Shown here piece after piece: positions 27,602 to 35,718 of a DNA stretch of 64,000 nucleotides. The position numbers and the translations under genes were made by a program. Positions within the stretch are counted from its first letter, which is position 1. The number at the start of each line of letters is the position of its first letter. Location: NCBI RefSeq assembly GCF_014243345.1, contig NZ_JACLZF010000002.1:496001-560000 (forward strand), in the 5' to 3' direction. Source of the DNA: Robiginitalea sp. SC105. Lineage in GTDB: Bacteria > Bacteroidota > Bacteroidia > Flavobacteriales > Flavobacteriaceae. The notes beneath the pieces were generated by a model, which did no database searches, was not told the DNA's origin, and saw only the letters and a list, made by a program, of their open reading frames with translations.

Positions 27602-28383
27602 TAGGCAAGCGCGTTCTTTCTCTCCAGTTTTTTCAACTCCCGTAAACGCTCCAGGACGCCCAGGGCGTTCAGGTAGCAGATAATCATCCCCTTGCGGCCA
27701 TCGAGGATCCCCAGCCGGAGTATATAGTGGTTGAAGAACTTCCACAACGGCTTGACCACCATGAACAGGAAATTGAAGCTCCTTTCCCGGTAGAAGTCCT
27801 CCCGGGCCTTCAGGCGGCCGTAATGCAGCATCTTGGAGCGGTAATCCTGGTAGTCTTTATAGCAGTAATGGATCAGGCGCGACTGAAGGATCCCCGAAGT
27901 CCCGTCCACCTCCAGGGTTTCATGGACAATTTTGCGGTCCGTAAAATGCGCCTTGCTGCGGCGGAACAACCGGTAATTCTTGTCGGTTTGCCAGCCGCTG
28001 TAGCGCAGGGGTTCCCCACTGAACATAAACCGCCGGTAAAACCAATAGGCCACGTGCTCCGGATTGCCCCGTACCGTATCCAGGATATCATCCTTCAGGG
28101 CTGCGGGCACCACTTCATCTGCATCCAGGAACAAGACCCAGTCATTGGAGGCCTGTTTGAGGGCAAAGGATTTCTGCAGGGTGAAATTCTCAAAGGGGTG
28201 CTGAATGACACGGACATTGGGAAGGGAAAGAAGGTACTCGTAGGTGCCATCGGTACTAAAGGAATCCACTACCACGATTTCATCCGCAAATGCGATGGAC
28301 TCCAGGCATTTTTCGATATAGCCGATTTCATTATAGGTAATGATAAGGGCGGTAATCCTGGAGTTTTTGTTTTCCTGGGTCAT
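27583..28383 (-). CDS. Family 2 glycosyltransferase, LPS-core (WaaE/KdtX-like) type
   Basis: 266 residues from ATG 28383. Motifs: ITALIITYNEIGYIEKCLESI, VVVDSFSTDGTYEYL, LFLDADEVVP (DxD) and the family-typical HYCYKDYQDYRSKMLHYGRLKA and LGILDGRKGMIICYLNAL. The WaaE/KdtX branch adds a glucose to the LPS inner core, but the substrate here is inference. It has a close paralogue 215 bases upstream on the same strand. The C-terminus overlaps the convergent 26783 gene by 19 bases. Confidence 0.88.
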   Translation of the reverse strand: MTQENKNSRITALIITYNEIGYIEKCLESIAFADEIVVVDSFSTDGTYEYLLSLPNVRVIQHPFENFTLQKSFALKQASNDWVLFLDADEVVPAALKDDILDTVRGNPEHVAYWFYRRFMFSGEPLRYSGWQTDKNYRLFRRSKAHFTDRKIVHETLEVDGTSGILQSRLIHYCYKDYQDYRSKMLHYGRLKAREDFYRERSFNFLFMVVKPLWKFFNHYILRLGILDGRKGMIICYLNALGVLERLRELKKLERKNALAYYLLMP

Positions 28384-28598
28384 GGGTCCTGTACGATTCC
28401 GAATACATTCAGACAACGAAAAAAGGCATTATCCGAGTATATGCAAAATGTTTTTTTCTTTTTTGTGAAGGTGCAGGTTTTTTGGCGATCCGGTTAGCAG
28501 ATTGGCAAGACCAGCTTCAAATAAAGGCGGGATTCCAAAATCGGGCATGCAACCCGGATGGGAGGGCTTTCGTGCAAATCCCTGTCAAATATGCAGCC

Positions 28599-29453
28599 TT
28601 ATTGCCGGACCGGGTGCAACTCACTGACCAGGAAACCCCGTTTGCTCAGGCGGGGCAGGCTGAATTGTGCGGCGCGGAAATCCTGCTCGGTCCGGCGCAG
28701 TACCCGATAACGCTGTTCATCTTCCAGGGCTCCCAGATAACAGATGACAAGCCCCCTGCGCCCGTCCAGGAAACCGAGGCGGCAAATGTAGTTGTACAGG
28801 AACCGCCAGAGCGGCTTGCATATCCATTTCAGGTAAGTGAACCGCCGGTTATTGCCAAAAGCCTCCAGGGCCTTCATCTGCCCGTACATGCGCATTTTTG
28901 CCTTGTATTCCGCATACCCTTCGTAACAGTAGTGCACCATACTTGCCGAGAGGCAGGCGGTGGCCCCGTGCACTTCCAGCCGCTCGTGCACGATACGCGC
29001 CGGGCTGTACCGCGCTTTGCTGCGGCGGAAGAGCCGGATGTTTTTATCGGTCTGCCATCCGCTGAACCGCAAAGGCGTGCCGCAAAACATGAACTTCCGG
29101 TAAAACCAGTAAGCACTGACCTCATTTTCGGGCTTTGCCAGGGTTTCCAGGATTTCCCTCCTGAGATCGGGCGGTATCCTTTCGTCCGCATCGATAAACA
29201 AAACCCAGTCATGGCTGGCATGCATGAGCGCAAAATTCTTCTGGGCCGTGAAGTTCCTGAACGGGTGGCGGATGACCCGCACGCGCGGGTGGTCCCGGAG
29301 GAATTCGTAGGTCCCGTCCGTACTGTAGGAATCGATGACCACGATTTCAGAAACGAAATCGATGGAGGCAATGCACGCCTCGATGTGGTCGATTTCATTG
29401 TAAGTTATGATAAGCGCCGTTAGCTCTGGCTGCTCCTTTTGGATGGCACGCAT
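28599..29453 (-). CDS. Family 2 glycosyltransferase, paralogue of the 27583 gene
   Basis: 284 residues, co-linear with the 27583 protein throughout: LTALIITYNEIDHIEACIASI, VVIDSYSTDGTYEFL, LFIDADERIP, RFSGWQTDKNIRLFRRSKA, VHYCYEGYAEYKAKMRMYGQMKA, LGFLDGRRGLVICYLGAL. The pair looks like an old tandem duplication with moderate divergence, so the two enzymes probably use related donors or acceptors. The 215-base spacer to its paralogue holds AT-rich DNA with T-runs and no ORF that I can support. ATG 29453 gives a standard start. Confidence 0.88.
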   Translation of the reverse strand: MRAIQKEQPELTALIITYNEIDHIEACIASIDFVSEIVVIDSYSTDGTYEFLRDHPRVRVIRHPFRNFTAQKNFALMHASHDWVLFIDADERIPPDLRREILETLAKPENEVSAYWFYRKFMFCGTPLRFSGWQTDKNIRLFRRSKARYSPARIVHERLEVHGATACLSASMVHYCYEGYAEYKAKMRMYGQMKALEAFGNNRRFTYLKWICKPLWRFLYNYICRLGFLDGRRGLVICYLGALEDEQRYRVLRRTEQDFRAAQFSLPRLSKRGFLVSELHPVRQ

Positions 29454-29579
29454 GGGCGGATTCCGTTTGTTTGGGGGCTGCTTAGATATAACAGGAAATC
29501 CCCAGAAAAATTATAAATCCGGCAAAGAAAATCCCACCCCTAATCCCCGCTGAAGGCATCAACAGGGCGGATTCAGGCT

Positions 29580-29603
29580 TCAGACCGCCACTCAGACCGC
29601 CAC
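29580..29603. repeat. 12-bp perfect tandem duplication at the end of dapD
   Basis: TCAGACCGCCAC occurs twice back to back (29580-29591, 29592-29603). The second copy encodes the last three codons and stop of dapD on the minus strand; the first repeats them beyond the stop. Confidence 0.9.
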
Positions 29604-30407
29604 GTCGTATTCCCGGAGCGCCTCGTTCAGCGAAGTTTTCTTGTCCGTGCTCTCCTTGCGTTTTCCGATGATCAGCGCGCAGGATACCTGGTAGCTGCCC
29701 GCCGGGAATTCTTTGGTAAAACTACCGGGGATAACCACCGACCGGGACGGGACCCGCCCCTTGTATTCAACGGGGGAAGTGCCGCTGACATCGATAATGC
29801 GGGTGGATGCGGTCAGCACCACATTGGCGCCCAGGACGGCTTCCCGCTCCACGCGCACGCCTTCCACCACGATGGAACGGCTGCCGATAAAGGCGTTGTC
29901 TTCGATGATGACCGGGGAGGCCTGCAGGGGTTCGAGTACCCCGCCAATTCCCACGCCCCCGCTGAGGTGGACATTTTTGCCAATCTGTGCGCAGCTGCCG
30001 ACCGTGGCCCAGGTATCGACCATGGTGCCCTGGTCCACATAGGCCCCGATGTTCACGTAGCTCGGCATGAGGATGGTGCCTTCCGCTATATACGCCCCGT
30101 GCCGGGCCACGGCATGGGGGACTACCCGTATCCCTTTTTCCTTATACCCCCGCTTCAGCGGGATTTTATCGTGGTATTCGAAGATGCCCGCTTCCAGGGT
30201 TTCCATTTTCTGGATGGGAAAATAGAGCACCACGCCCTTTTTGACCCACTCCTGGACCTCCCAGCCATCCGGCCCGGGATTTGCACAGCGCAATTCCCCG
30301 GCATCGAGCAGGTCGACTACCTCCCGGATGGCTTGCTGGGTTTCGGTTTCCTTGAGCAGCTCCCGGTTGGCCCAGGCAGCTTCTATCTTTTCTTTCAGGG
30401 TATCCAT
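29592..30407 (-). CDS. dapD: 2,3,4,5-Tetrahydropyridine-2,6-dicarboxylate N-succinyltransferase
   Basis: 271 residues from ATG 30407 (MDTLKEKIEAAWANRELL). It succinylates tetrahydrodipicolinate in lysine/meso-DAP synthesis. After a helical N-terminal domain the left-handed hexapeptide-repeat beta-helix is plain (GAYIAEGTILMPSYVNIGAYVDQGTMVDTWATVGSCAQIGKNVHLSGGVGIGG). The end carries the extension GKRKESTDKKTSLNEALREYDVAV. Succinylase route use agrees with lysA here. It is divergent from ruvX across 99 bases containing promoter boxes for both. Confidence 0.96.
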   Translation of the reverse strand: MDTLKEKIEAAWANRELLKETETQQAIREVVDLLDAGELRCANPGPDGWEVQEWVKKGVVLYFPIQKMETLEAGIFEYHDKIPLKRGYKEKGIRVVPHAVARHGAYIAEGTILMPSYVNIGAYVDQGTMVDTWATVGSCAQIGKNVHLSGGVGIGGVLEPLQASPVIIEDNAFIGSRSIVVEGVRVEREAVLGANVVLTASTRIIDVSGTSPVEYKGRVPSRSVVIPGSFTKEFPAGSYQVSCALIIGKRKESTDKKTSLNEALREYDVAV

Positions 30408-30426
30408 GGGGTTTTTTCGATTTGGG

Positions 30427-30434
30427 CAAAGATA
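30427..30434 (-). promoter_or_regulatory. Probable -7 box of dapD promoter
   Basis: TATCTTTG on the minus strand (CAAAGATA forward) matches TAnnTTTG, 19 bases before the start codon. Confidence 0.5.
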
Positions 30435-30487
30435 GCGGCTCCGGTCCAATTGTCCCCGGGTATTTATAGCTGTAACGAATTATCCGT

Positions 30488-30495
30488 TATTTTTG
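30488..30495 (+). promoter_or_regulatory. Probable -7 box of ruvX-def promoter
   Basis: TATTTTTG matches TAnnTTTG. It lies only 11 bases before the TTG start, so the transcript would be nearly leaderless. Confidence 0.5.
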
Positions 30496-30506
30496 CAAAA
30501 AAAACC

Positions 30507-30923
30507 TTGGGCAGGATCCTCGCTTTGGACTACGGGCAAAAACGAACGGGCATCGCCGTGACGGATTCCATGCAAATGATTGCATCGGGCCTGACCACGG
30601 TGCCCACTGCCGAATTGCTGGACTTCCTTTCACGGTATTTTGAACAGGAGGACGTGGAAATGGTGGTTGTCGGGGAGCCCCGCCGGATGGATAATACCCC
30701 TTCGGGGATCGAGGTCGAGATCGGACGGTTTATCGAACGTTTCGGGAAACGGTTCCCGCAACTGCCCGTCAGGCGGCAGGATGAACGCTTCAGTTCCAAA
30801 ATGGCCGTACAGGCCATGATCCAGGGGGGGATGAAAAAAAAGAAACGACGCGATAAGGCGGCCGTGGACAAGATCAGCGCCACCCTTATCCTGCAATCCT
30901 ACTTAAGCAGCACGCAATTATGA
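30507..30923 (+). CDS. ruvX: Putative pre-16S rRNA nuclease / Holliday junction resolvase-like YqgF
   Basis: 138 residues from a TTG start at 30507, giving MGRILALDYGQKRTGIAVTD, the family's standard N-terminus; no ATG fits. RNase H-like fold with acids D8, E in VVVGEPRR and the C-terminal D in KAAVDKISATLILQSYL. YqgF/RuvX is now seen mainly as the nuclease maturing the 5' end of 16S rRNA; the older Holliday-junction role is less supported. It overlaps def by 4 bases (ATGA). Confidence 0.9.
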   Translation: MGRILALDYGQKRTGIAVTDSMQMIASGLTTVPTAELLDFLSRYFEQEDVEMVVVGEPRRMDNTPSGIEVEIGRFIERFGKRFPQLPVRRQDERFSSKMAVQAMIQGGMKKKKRRDKAAVDKISATLILQSYLSSTQL

Positions 30924-31510
30924 TATTACCTATTGTCGCATACGGAGACCCGGTCCTGCGCAGGAAATGCACCCCCATTACCCCGGAGCACCCGGGGCTG
31001 GAAACGCTTATAGAAAATATGTGGGAAACCATGTACCAGGCCAATGGCGTGGGCCTGGCGGCCCCCCAGGTGGCCCAGCCAATACGGCTTTTCCTGGTGG
31101 ATACGTCCCCTTTTGCCGAGGACGAGGACTTTACCCCGGAGGAGCAGGAAGAACTGCGCACCTTCAAACGGGTATTTATCAATGCACAGATGGAGGCCGA
31201 GAACGGTAAGAAATGGGCCTTCAATGAAGGGTGCCTCAGTATCCCGGATATCCGGGAAGACGTTACCCGTTGCGATACCATCACGCTGCGCTATATGGAT
31301 GCCGATTTTGAGGAACATACCGAGACCTTTGACGGCCTGCTTGCAAGGGTCATACAGCACGAATACGACCATATCGAAGGCATCCTCTTTACGGATAAGA
31401 TCTCTTCACTGAAAAAGCGCCTGCTCAAGGGCAAGCTGGCCAGTATTTCCAAAGGCAAGGTGCAAATCGATTACAAAATGCGGTTTCCGGCCATGAAGCG
31501 GGGGCGCTGA
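30920..31510 (+). CDS. def: Peptide deformylase
   Basis: 196 residues. It removes the N-formyl group of nascent proteins, using a metal held by Cys105 (EGCLSIP), His147 and His151 (QHEYDH) with catalytic Glu148. The first motif GVGLAAPQ is at 43-50. An insertion at ~65-85 (FAEDEDFTPEEQEELRTF) is typical of the Bacteroidota type. It is translationally coupled to ruvX by ATGA overlap, a common pairing in this phylum. Confidence 0.97.
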   Translation: MILPIVAYGDPVLRRKCTPITPEHPGLETLIENMWETMYQANGVGLAAPQVAQPIRLFLVDTSPFAEDEDFTPEEQEELRTFKRVFINAQMEAENGKKWAFNEGCLSIPDIREDVTRCDTITLRYMDADFEEHTETFDGLLARVIQHEYDHIEGILFTDKISSLKKRLLKGKLASISKGKVQIDYKMRFPAMKRGR

Positions 31511-31536
31511 TCCCGGCTTTTCCCGCCTGATGCCTG

Positions 31537-31564
31537 TTGCACACCCAAAATTTTAGCATATTTG
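31537..31564 (+). promoter_or_regulatory. Possible promoter of the DUF5606 gene
   Basis: TTG (31537-31539) and CATATTTG (31557-31564, one mismatch to TAnnTTTG) are separated by 17 bases; the start codon is 18 bases on. Confidence 0.35.
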
Positions 31565-31582
31565 CACCCGAAAATCTGATGT

Positions 31583-32179
31583 ATGAGCTTAGATAAGATC
31601 CTGTCCATAGCCGGGAAACCCGGACTTTTTAAACTGGTCACCCGGACGCGGTCCGGCTTTGTTGCCGAGTCCCTTACCGACGGGAAGAAGATCAGTGTCG
31701 GAATGGCGGGCAATGTCAGCGTACTTTCCGAGATCGCGATTTATACCCTGGAAGAAGAGCTCCCCCTCCGGGAGGTCTTTGCCAAAATCCGGGAAAAGGA
31801 AGAAGGGGCCAAAACGGCCATCAGCCACAAGGCCGGCAAACTGGAACTCGAGGAGTATTTTTTCGGGATCCTTCCCAATTATGACGAAGACCGCGTGTAC
31901 CCCAGCGATATCCGCAAGGTCATCCAGTGGTATAACCTCCTGCACGATAACGGGATCGATGATTTCTCCGAACCCGATGAGGCCACAGCAGGATCGGAAG
32001 CCGCGGCGTCAGGAGCCGCACCGTCTGAAGCAGGGGCAAAGAAGGCGGAAGCCGGTACGGATACAGAAACCGGGAAAGCCTCAAAAGGCCCAAAATCCGG
32101 AGGAACCGGAAAGGGTGCGAAAAGCGGGGGAAGCGGGAAAGGTGCCCGGGCAGCTGAAGCCGGCGACCCTGAAAAATAG
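31583..32179 (+). CDS. DUF5606 protein with long disordered tail
   Basis: 198 residues. The first ~130 are the flavobacterial DUF5606 pattern (MSLDKILSIAGKPGLFKLVTRTRSGFVAESL, SVLSEIAIYTLEEELPLREVF, YFFGILPNYDEDRVYPSDIRKVIQWYNLLH). The last ~65 residues are a low-complexity Ala/Gly/Ser/Lys/Glu segment (GPKSGGTGKGAKSGGSGKGA) that should be disordered. Function is unknown. It follows def by 72 bases, with a promoter-like box between. Confidence 0.85.
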   Translation: MSLDKILSIAGKPGLFKLVTRTRSGFVAESLTDGKKISVGMAGNVSVLSEIAIYTLEEELPLREVFAKIREKEEGAKTAISHKAGKLELEEYFFGILPNYDEDRVYPSDIRKVIQWYNLLHDNGIDDFSEPDEATAGSEAAASGAAPSEAGAKKAEAGTDTETGKASKGPKSGGTGKGAKSGGSGKGARAAEAGDPEK

Positions 32180-32239
32180 GCCGTAACCGAGCCACAGATA
32201 TTGCCTATATTTAGCGGATCAACTGCTAAAATCCTTCAC

Positions 32240-35200
32240 ATGCTCTCCGTTCGACTGCCCCGTATCCCGGGGCTCCTGCTGGCCGGGCTTTTTTTGTTTA
32301 CTGCCCAGGCCCAGAAAACCCAGAAAGATTCCACTGAAAAGGACGAGAAAGGTCTTCCGCTGCAAGCCACGCGGGACATTTCTTTCGAGGCAGAGCAGGG
32401 GACCTGGATCTCCCTGGATGTCAGTCCGGATGGAAAAACACTGGTATTCGACCTGATGGGTGACCTCTATACGCTGCCGGCAACGGGGGGCGCGGCTACA
32501 GCTCTGACCCATGGACTGGCCTATGAAGTGCATCCCAGATTCAGCCCGGACGGCAAGTCCCTGCTGTATATCTCGGATAAGAGCGGTTCGGAGAACATCT
32601 GGATCATGGACCTGAAGACCCGGGAGGAAAACCAACTCACCAAGGAGAAGAACAAGCACTATTTTTCAGCAGACTGGTCCCCGGACGGCACCTATATAGT
32701 GGGTGCCACCGGACGCCGGAACATCAAATTGCATTTGTATCACAAGGATGGTGGCGGCGGAAGCCAGTTGTTCGAGGAGCCGGAAAACCTCAAAGCCATC
32801 GACCCGGCCTTTTCTGCAGATGGAAAGCGGATCTTCTTTTCCAGACGGACCAGTGCCTGGAATTACAATGCCCAACTTCCCCAGTACCAGATTGGTACCT
32901 ACGACATGGAAGACGGGGGGATGGCCGAAATCACCTCCCGCTATGGTTCCGCCTTTACCCCAACCCCGAGCCCGGATGGGAAATGGCTGGTTTTTGGCAG
33001 CCGGTTTGAAGAACAGACGGGACTGAGGCTCCGGAACCTGCAGACCGGCGAGGAGCGCTGGCTGGCTTACCCTGTGCAACGGGATGAACAGGAATCCATT
33101 GCGGCCCTGGGGGTACTCCCCGCAATGGCTTTTACGCCCGACAGCCGCGAACTGGTGGTTTCCTATGGCGGAAAAATACGGGCGATTGCCCTTGCGGATC
33201 TTTCGGTCCGGGAAATCCCCTTTACCGCCCCGGTATCCCTGGAACTCGGCCCCCGGTTGGATTTCAAATATCCCGTTTCCGATGCGGCCGAACTCCCGGT
33301 GACGCAGATCCGGGACGCAGTCCCCTCCCCGGACGGGAAGCGCCTGGCATTTACCGCACTGAACCGGCTTTACGTCATGGACTTGCCCTCGGGCTCGCCC
33401 CGGCGCCTGACCAGGCACGACTTTACAGAAGCCCAGCCTGCCTGGTCCCCCGACGGGAGCCAGATTGTATTCTCGGGCTGGAAACCGGGGGGCGGGCACC
33501 TGTACAAGGTGCGTAGCGATGGGCGCGGCGGCGCCGAAGTGCTGACCCGTGTACCGGGCATCTATTCACAGCCTGCCTGGTCCTACCATTCGGACCGCAT
33601 CGTTTTCCTCAGGGGATATGCCCAGGCCTATGATGAGGGGACCGGACCGAATACAGACGGAAGCCGGGACGACCTGGTTTGGATCCCGGCTGCTGGGGGT
33701 GACCAGACCCTGATCGATAAGGCAGAGGGCCGGGAAACGCCACATTTTACCAAGGGGGATGACCGCATCTACCTGAGCCACCCGGAGCGAGGCTTGCTTT
33801 CCCTCCGCTGGGATGGGACGGACGAAAAACAACACCTGATCCTCAAGGGGATAGAAACCTATGGATCCAGTGATGTGCTCGGGTCATCCGGCCTTGGACG
33901 ATCCGACCTGTTGCCGGAACCCGGCGGGTATCGCGCTGATGACGACAAGGCCTCGCGCCCTTCGGAGGTTCTGATATCCCCGGATGGGAAACGGGCCCTG
34001 GCCCAGATCAACAATGACATCTATACCGTGCATGTCCCCAGATATGGCAAGACGCCAACTATTTCCGTCGCCAAACCCGGGGAAGCCAAATTCCCGTCGG
34101 TAAAGCTCACCCAGCTCGGGGGGGAATTCCCCGCATGGTCCGGGGACAGCGGTACGGTACACTGGTCCCTTGGGGCCAGCCATTTCAGGTATGACCTCGC
34201 CGCAGGGGAACGGTTCAGGGACAGCCTCGAAGCGGTTGGGAAGGCCAGGGAAAAAAACCCGGTGGAAAGGGATTCGGTAGCGGATCGTTCAGACGAAGAA
34301 GGACCGGTTTTTGAAGCTGAGGAATTCCGGGTGCCCCTTACTTACAACCAGGACATCCCCAGGGGCACCCTCCTCCTTTCCGGGGCCCGACTGATCACCA
34401 TGGAAGGCGATACGGTCCACGAATCCGGGGACATCCTGATCCGCGATAACCGGATTGCAGCGGTAGGCCCAACGGGCAGCCTCACCGTGCCCGGGGGGAC
34501 AGAGGTACGCGACATGAAGGGAAAGACCATTGTGCCCGGATTCGTGGATACCCATGCCCACATGTGGCCGGCCTGGGGTATCCACAGGAACCAGATATGG
34601 ATTTACGGGGCCAACCTGGCCTACGGGGTAACCACAACCCGCGACCCGCAAACCGCCACTACGGACGTACTCACCTATTCGGATATGGTAAATGCCGGGA
34701 TGATGCCCGGGCCCCGGGTATACAGTACCGGCCCGGGGGTCGGGTACTGGCGGTACAAGCTCACCAGCCTGGATCACACCAGGAAGGTGTTGAGGCAGTA
34801 CAGCGAATATTATAATACCAAGACGATCAAGATGTACCTCACCGGGAACCGCCAGCACCGGCAGTGGGTCATCATGGCTGCAAAGGAACTCGGCCTGATG
34901 CCCACCACGGAAGGCGGCCTGGATTTTAAACTGAACATGACCCAGTTGCTGGACGGCTACCCCGGCCACGAACACTCCCTGCCGATCTACCCGATATACG
35001 GCGATGTGGTGGAAACGATCGCGGAGGCCAAAATGGCCGTGACTCCGACCTTGCTGGTAGCCTACGGGGGCCCCTGGGCGGAGAATTACTACTACGCTAC
35101 GGAAGATGTATGGGGAGACCGCAAGATCCAGCACTTTACCCCCTATGAGGAACTCGCGAAAAAGTCCCGCCGCCGGCCGGGCTGGTTCATGGATGAAGAG

Positions 35201-35620
35201 CACGTATTTAAGAAGCACGCCGTATTCATGAAGGACCTGGTTTCGGCCGGGGGCCTTGCAGGCGTCGGAAGCCACGGGCAGTTGCAGGGCCTGGGCTATC
35301 ACTGGGAGCTCTGGTCGGTGGCCAGCGGCGGGATGGAAAACAGGGATGCCCTCCGGGTTGCCACCATCCTGGGCGCCCGCGCCCTGGGCCTGGATGGGGA
35401 CCTGGGCAGCCTGAAGGCGGGCAAACTGGCCGACCTGGTCATCCTGGACAAGAACCCGCTGGAGGACCTCCGCAATACGAACACGGTCCGGTACGTGGTC
35501 AAAAACGGCCGGATGTACGATGGCGATACCCTGGACGCCCTATGGCCGGAACCCCGGCAGGCCCCTGCCTACAGCTGGCAGGAAGCGCGTCCCGAAGGGC
35601 TTCCCGGCACGGATCACTGA
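32240..35620 (+). CDS. Exported beta-propeller / amidohydrolase fusion protein
   Basis: 1,126 residues from ATG 32240 with signal peptide IPGLLLAGLFLFTAQAQ. Residues ~40-650 hold repeated TolB/PD40-like blades (SLDVSPDGKTLVFDLMG, PRFSPDGKSLLYISDKSG, DWSPDGTYIVG, DAVPSPDGKRLAF). Residues ~700-1,110 are an amidohydrolase: GKTIVPGFVDTHAHMWP gives the HxH metal site, KTIKMYLTGN a possible bridging lysine, PGHEHSLPI a further histidine region, and LGSLKAGKLADLVILDKNPL the family ending. The fusion is known in Bacteroidota; the propeller may bind peptide while the hydrolase acts in the periplasm. The usual terminal Asp is not obvious (GVGSHGQL is at that place). Confidence 0.9.
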   Translation: MLSVRLPRIPGLLLAGLFLFTAQAQKTQKDSTEKDEKGLPLQATRDISFEAEQGTWISLDVSPDGKTLVFDLMGDLYTLPATGGAATALTHGLAYEVHPRFSPDGKSLLYISDKSGSENIWIMDLKTREENQLTKEKNKHYFSADWSPDGTYIVGATGRRNIKLHLYHKDGGGGSQLFEEPENLKAIDPAFSADGKRIFFSRRTSAWNYNAQLPQYQIGTYDMEDGGMAEITSRYGSAFTPTPSPDGKWLVFGSRFEEQTGLRLRNLQTGEERWLAYPVQRDEQESIAALGVLPAMAFTPDSRELVVSYGGKIRAIALADLSVREIPFTAPVSLELGPRLDFKYPVSDAAELPVTQIRDAVPSPDGKRLAFTALNRLYVMDLPSGSPRRLTRHDFTEAQPAWSPDGSQIVFSGWKPGGGHLYKVRSDGRGGAEVLTRVPGIYSQPAWSYHSDRIVFLRGYAQAYDEGTGPNTDGSRDDLVWIPAAGGDQTLIDKAEGRETPHFTKGDDRIYLSHPERGLLSLRWDGTDEKQHLILKGIETYGSSDVLGSSGLGRSDLLPEPGGYRADDDKASRPSEVLISPDGKRALAQINNDIYTVHVPRYGKTPTISVAKPGEAKFPSVKLTQLGGEFPAWSGDSGTVHWSLGASHFRYDLAAGERFRDSLEAVGKAREKNPVERDSVADRSDEEGPVFEAEEFRVPLTYNQDIPRGTLLLSGARLITMEGDTVHESGDILIRDNRIAAVGPTGSLTVPGGTEVRDMKGKTIVPGFVDTHAHMWPAWGIHRNQIWIYGANLAYGVTTTRDPQTATTDVLTYSDMVNAGMMPGPRVYSTGPGVGYWRYKLTSLDHTRKVLRQYSEYYNTKTIKMYLTGNRQHRQWVIMAAKELGLMPTTEGGLDFKLNMTQLLDGYPGHEHSLPIYPIYGDVVETIAEAKMAVTPTLLVAYGGPWAENYYYATEDVWGDRKIQHFTPYEELAKKSRRRPGWFMDEEHVFKKHAVFMKDLVSAGGLAGVGSHGQLQGLGYHWELWSVASGGMENRDALRVATILGARALGLDGDLGSLKAGKLADLVILDKNPLEDLRNTNTVRYVVKNGRMYDGDTLDALWPEPRQAPAYSWQEARPEGLPGTDH

Positions 35621-35718
35621 TCACAAGCCGGCCACGGGCCACAGGTCGCATGCCGGAGAAGCGGGGCAAAATGTAATGCCTTGCCTCCCCGGGTATCCGA
35701 CAATGCCGTCAAAGCCGG

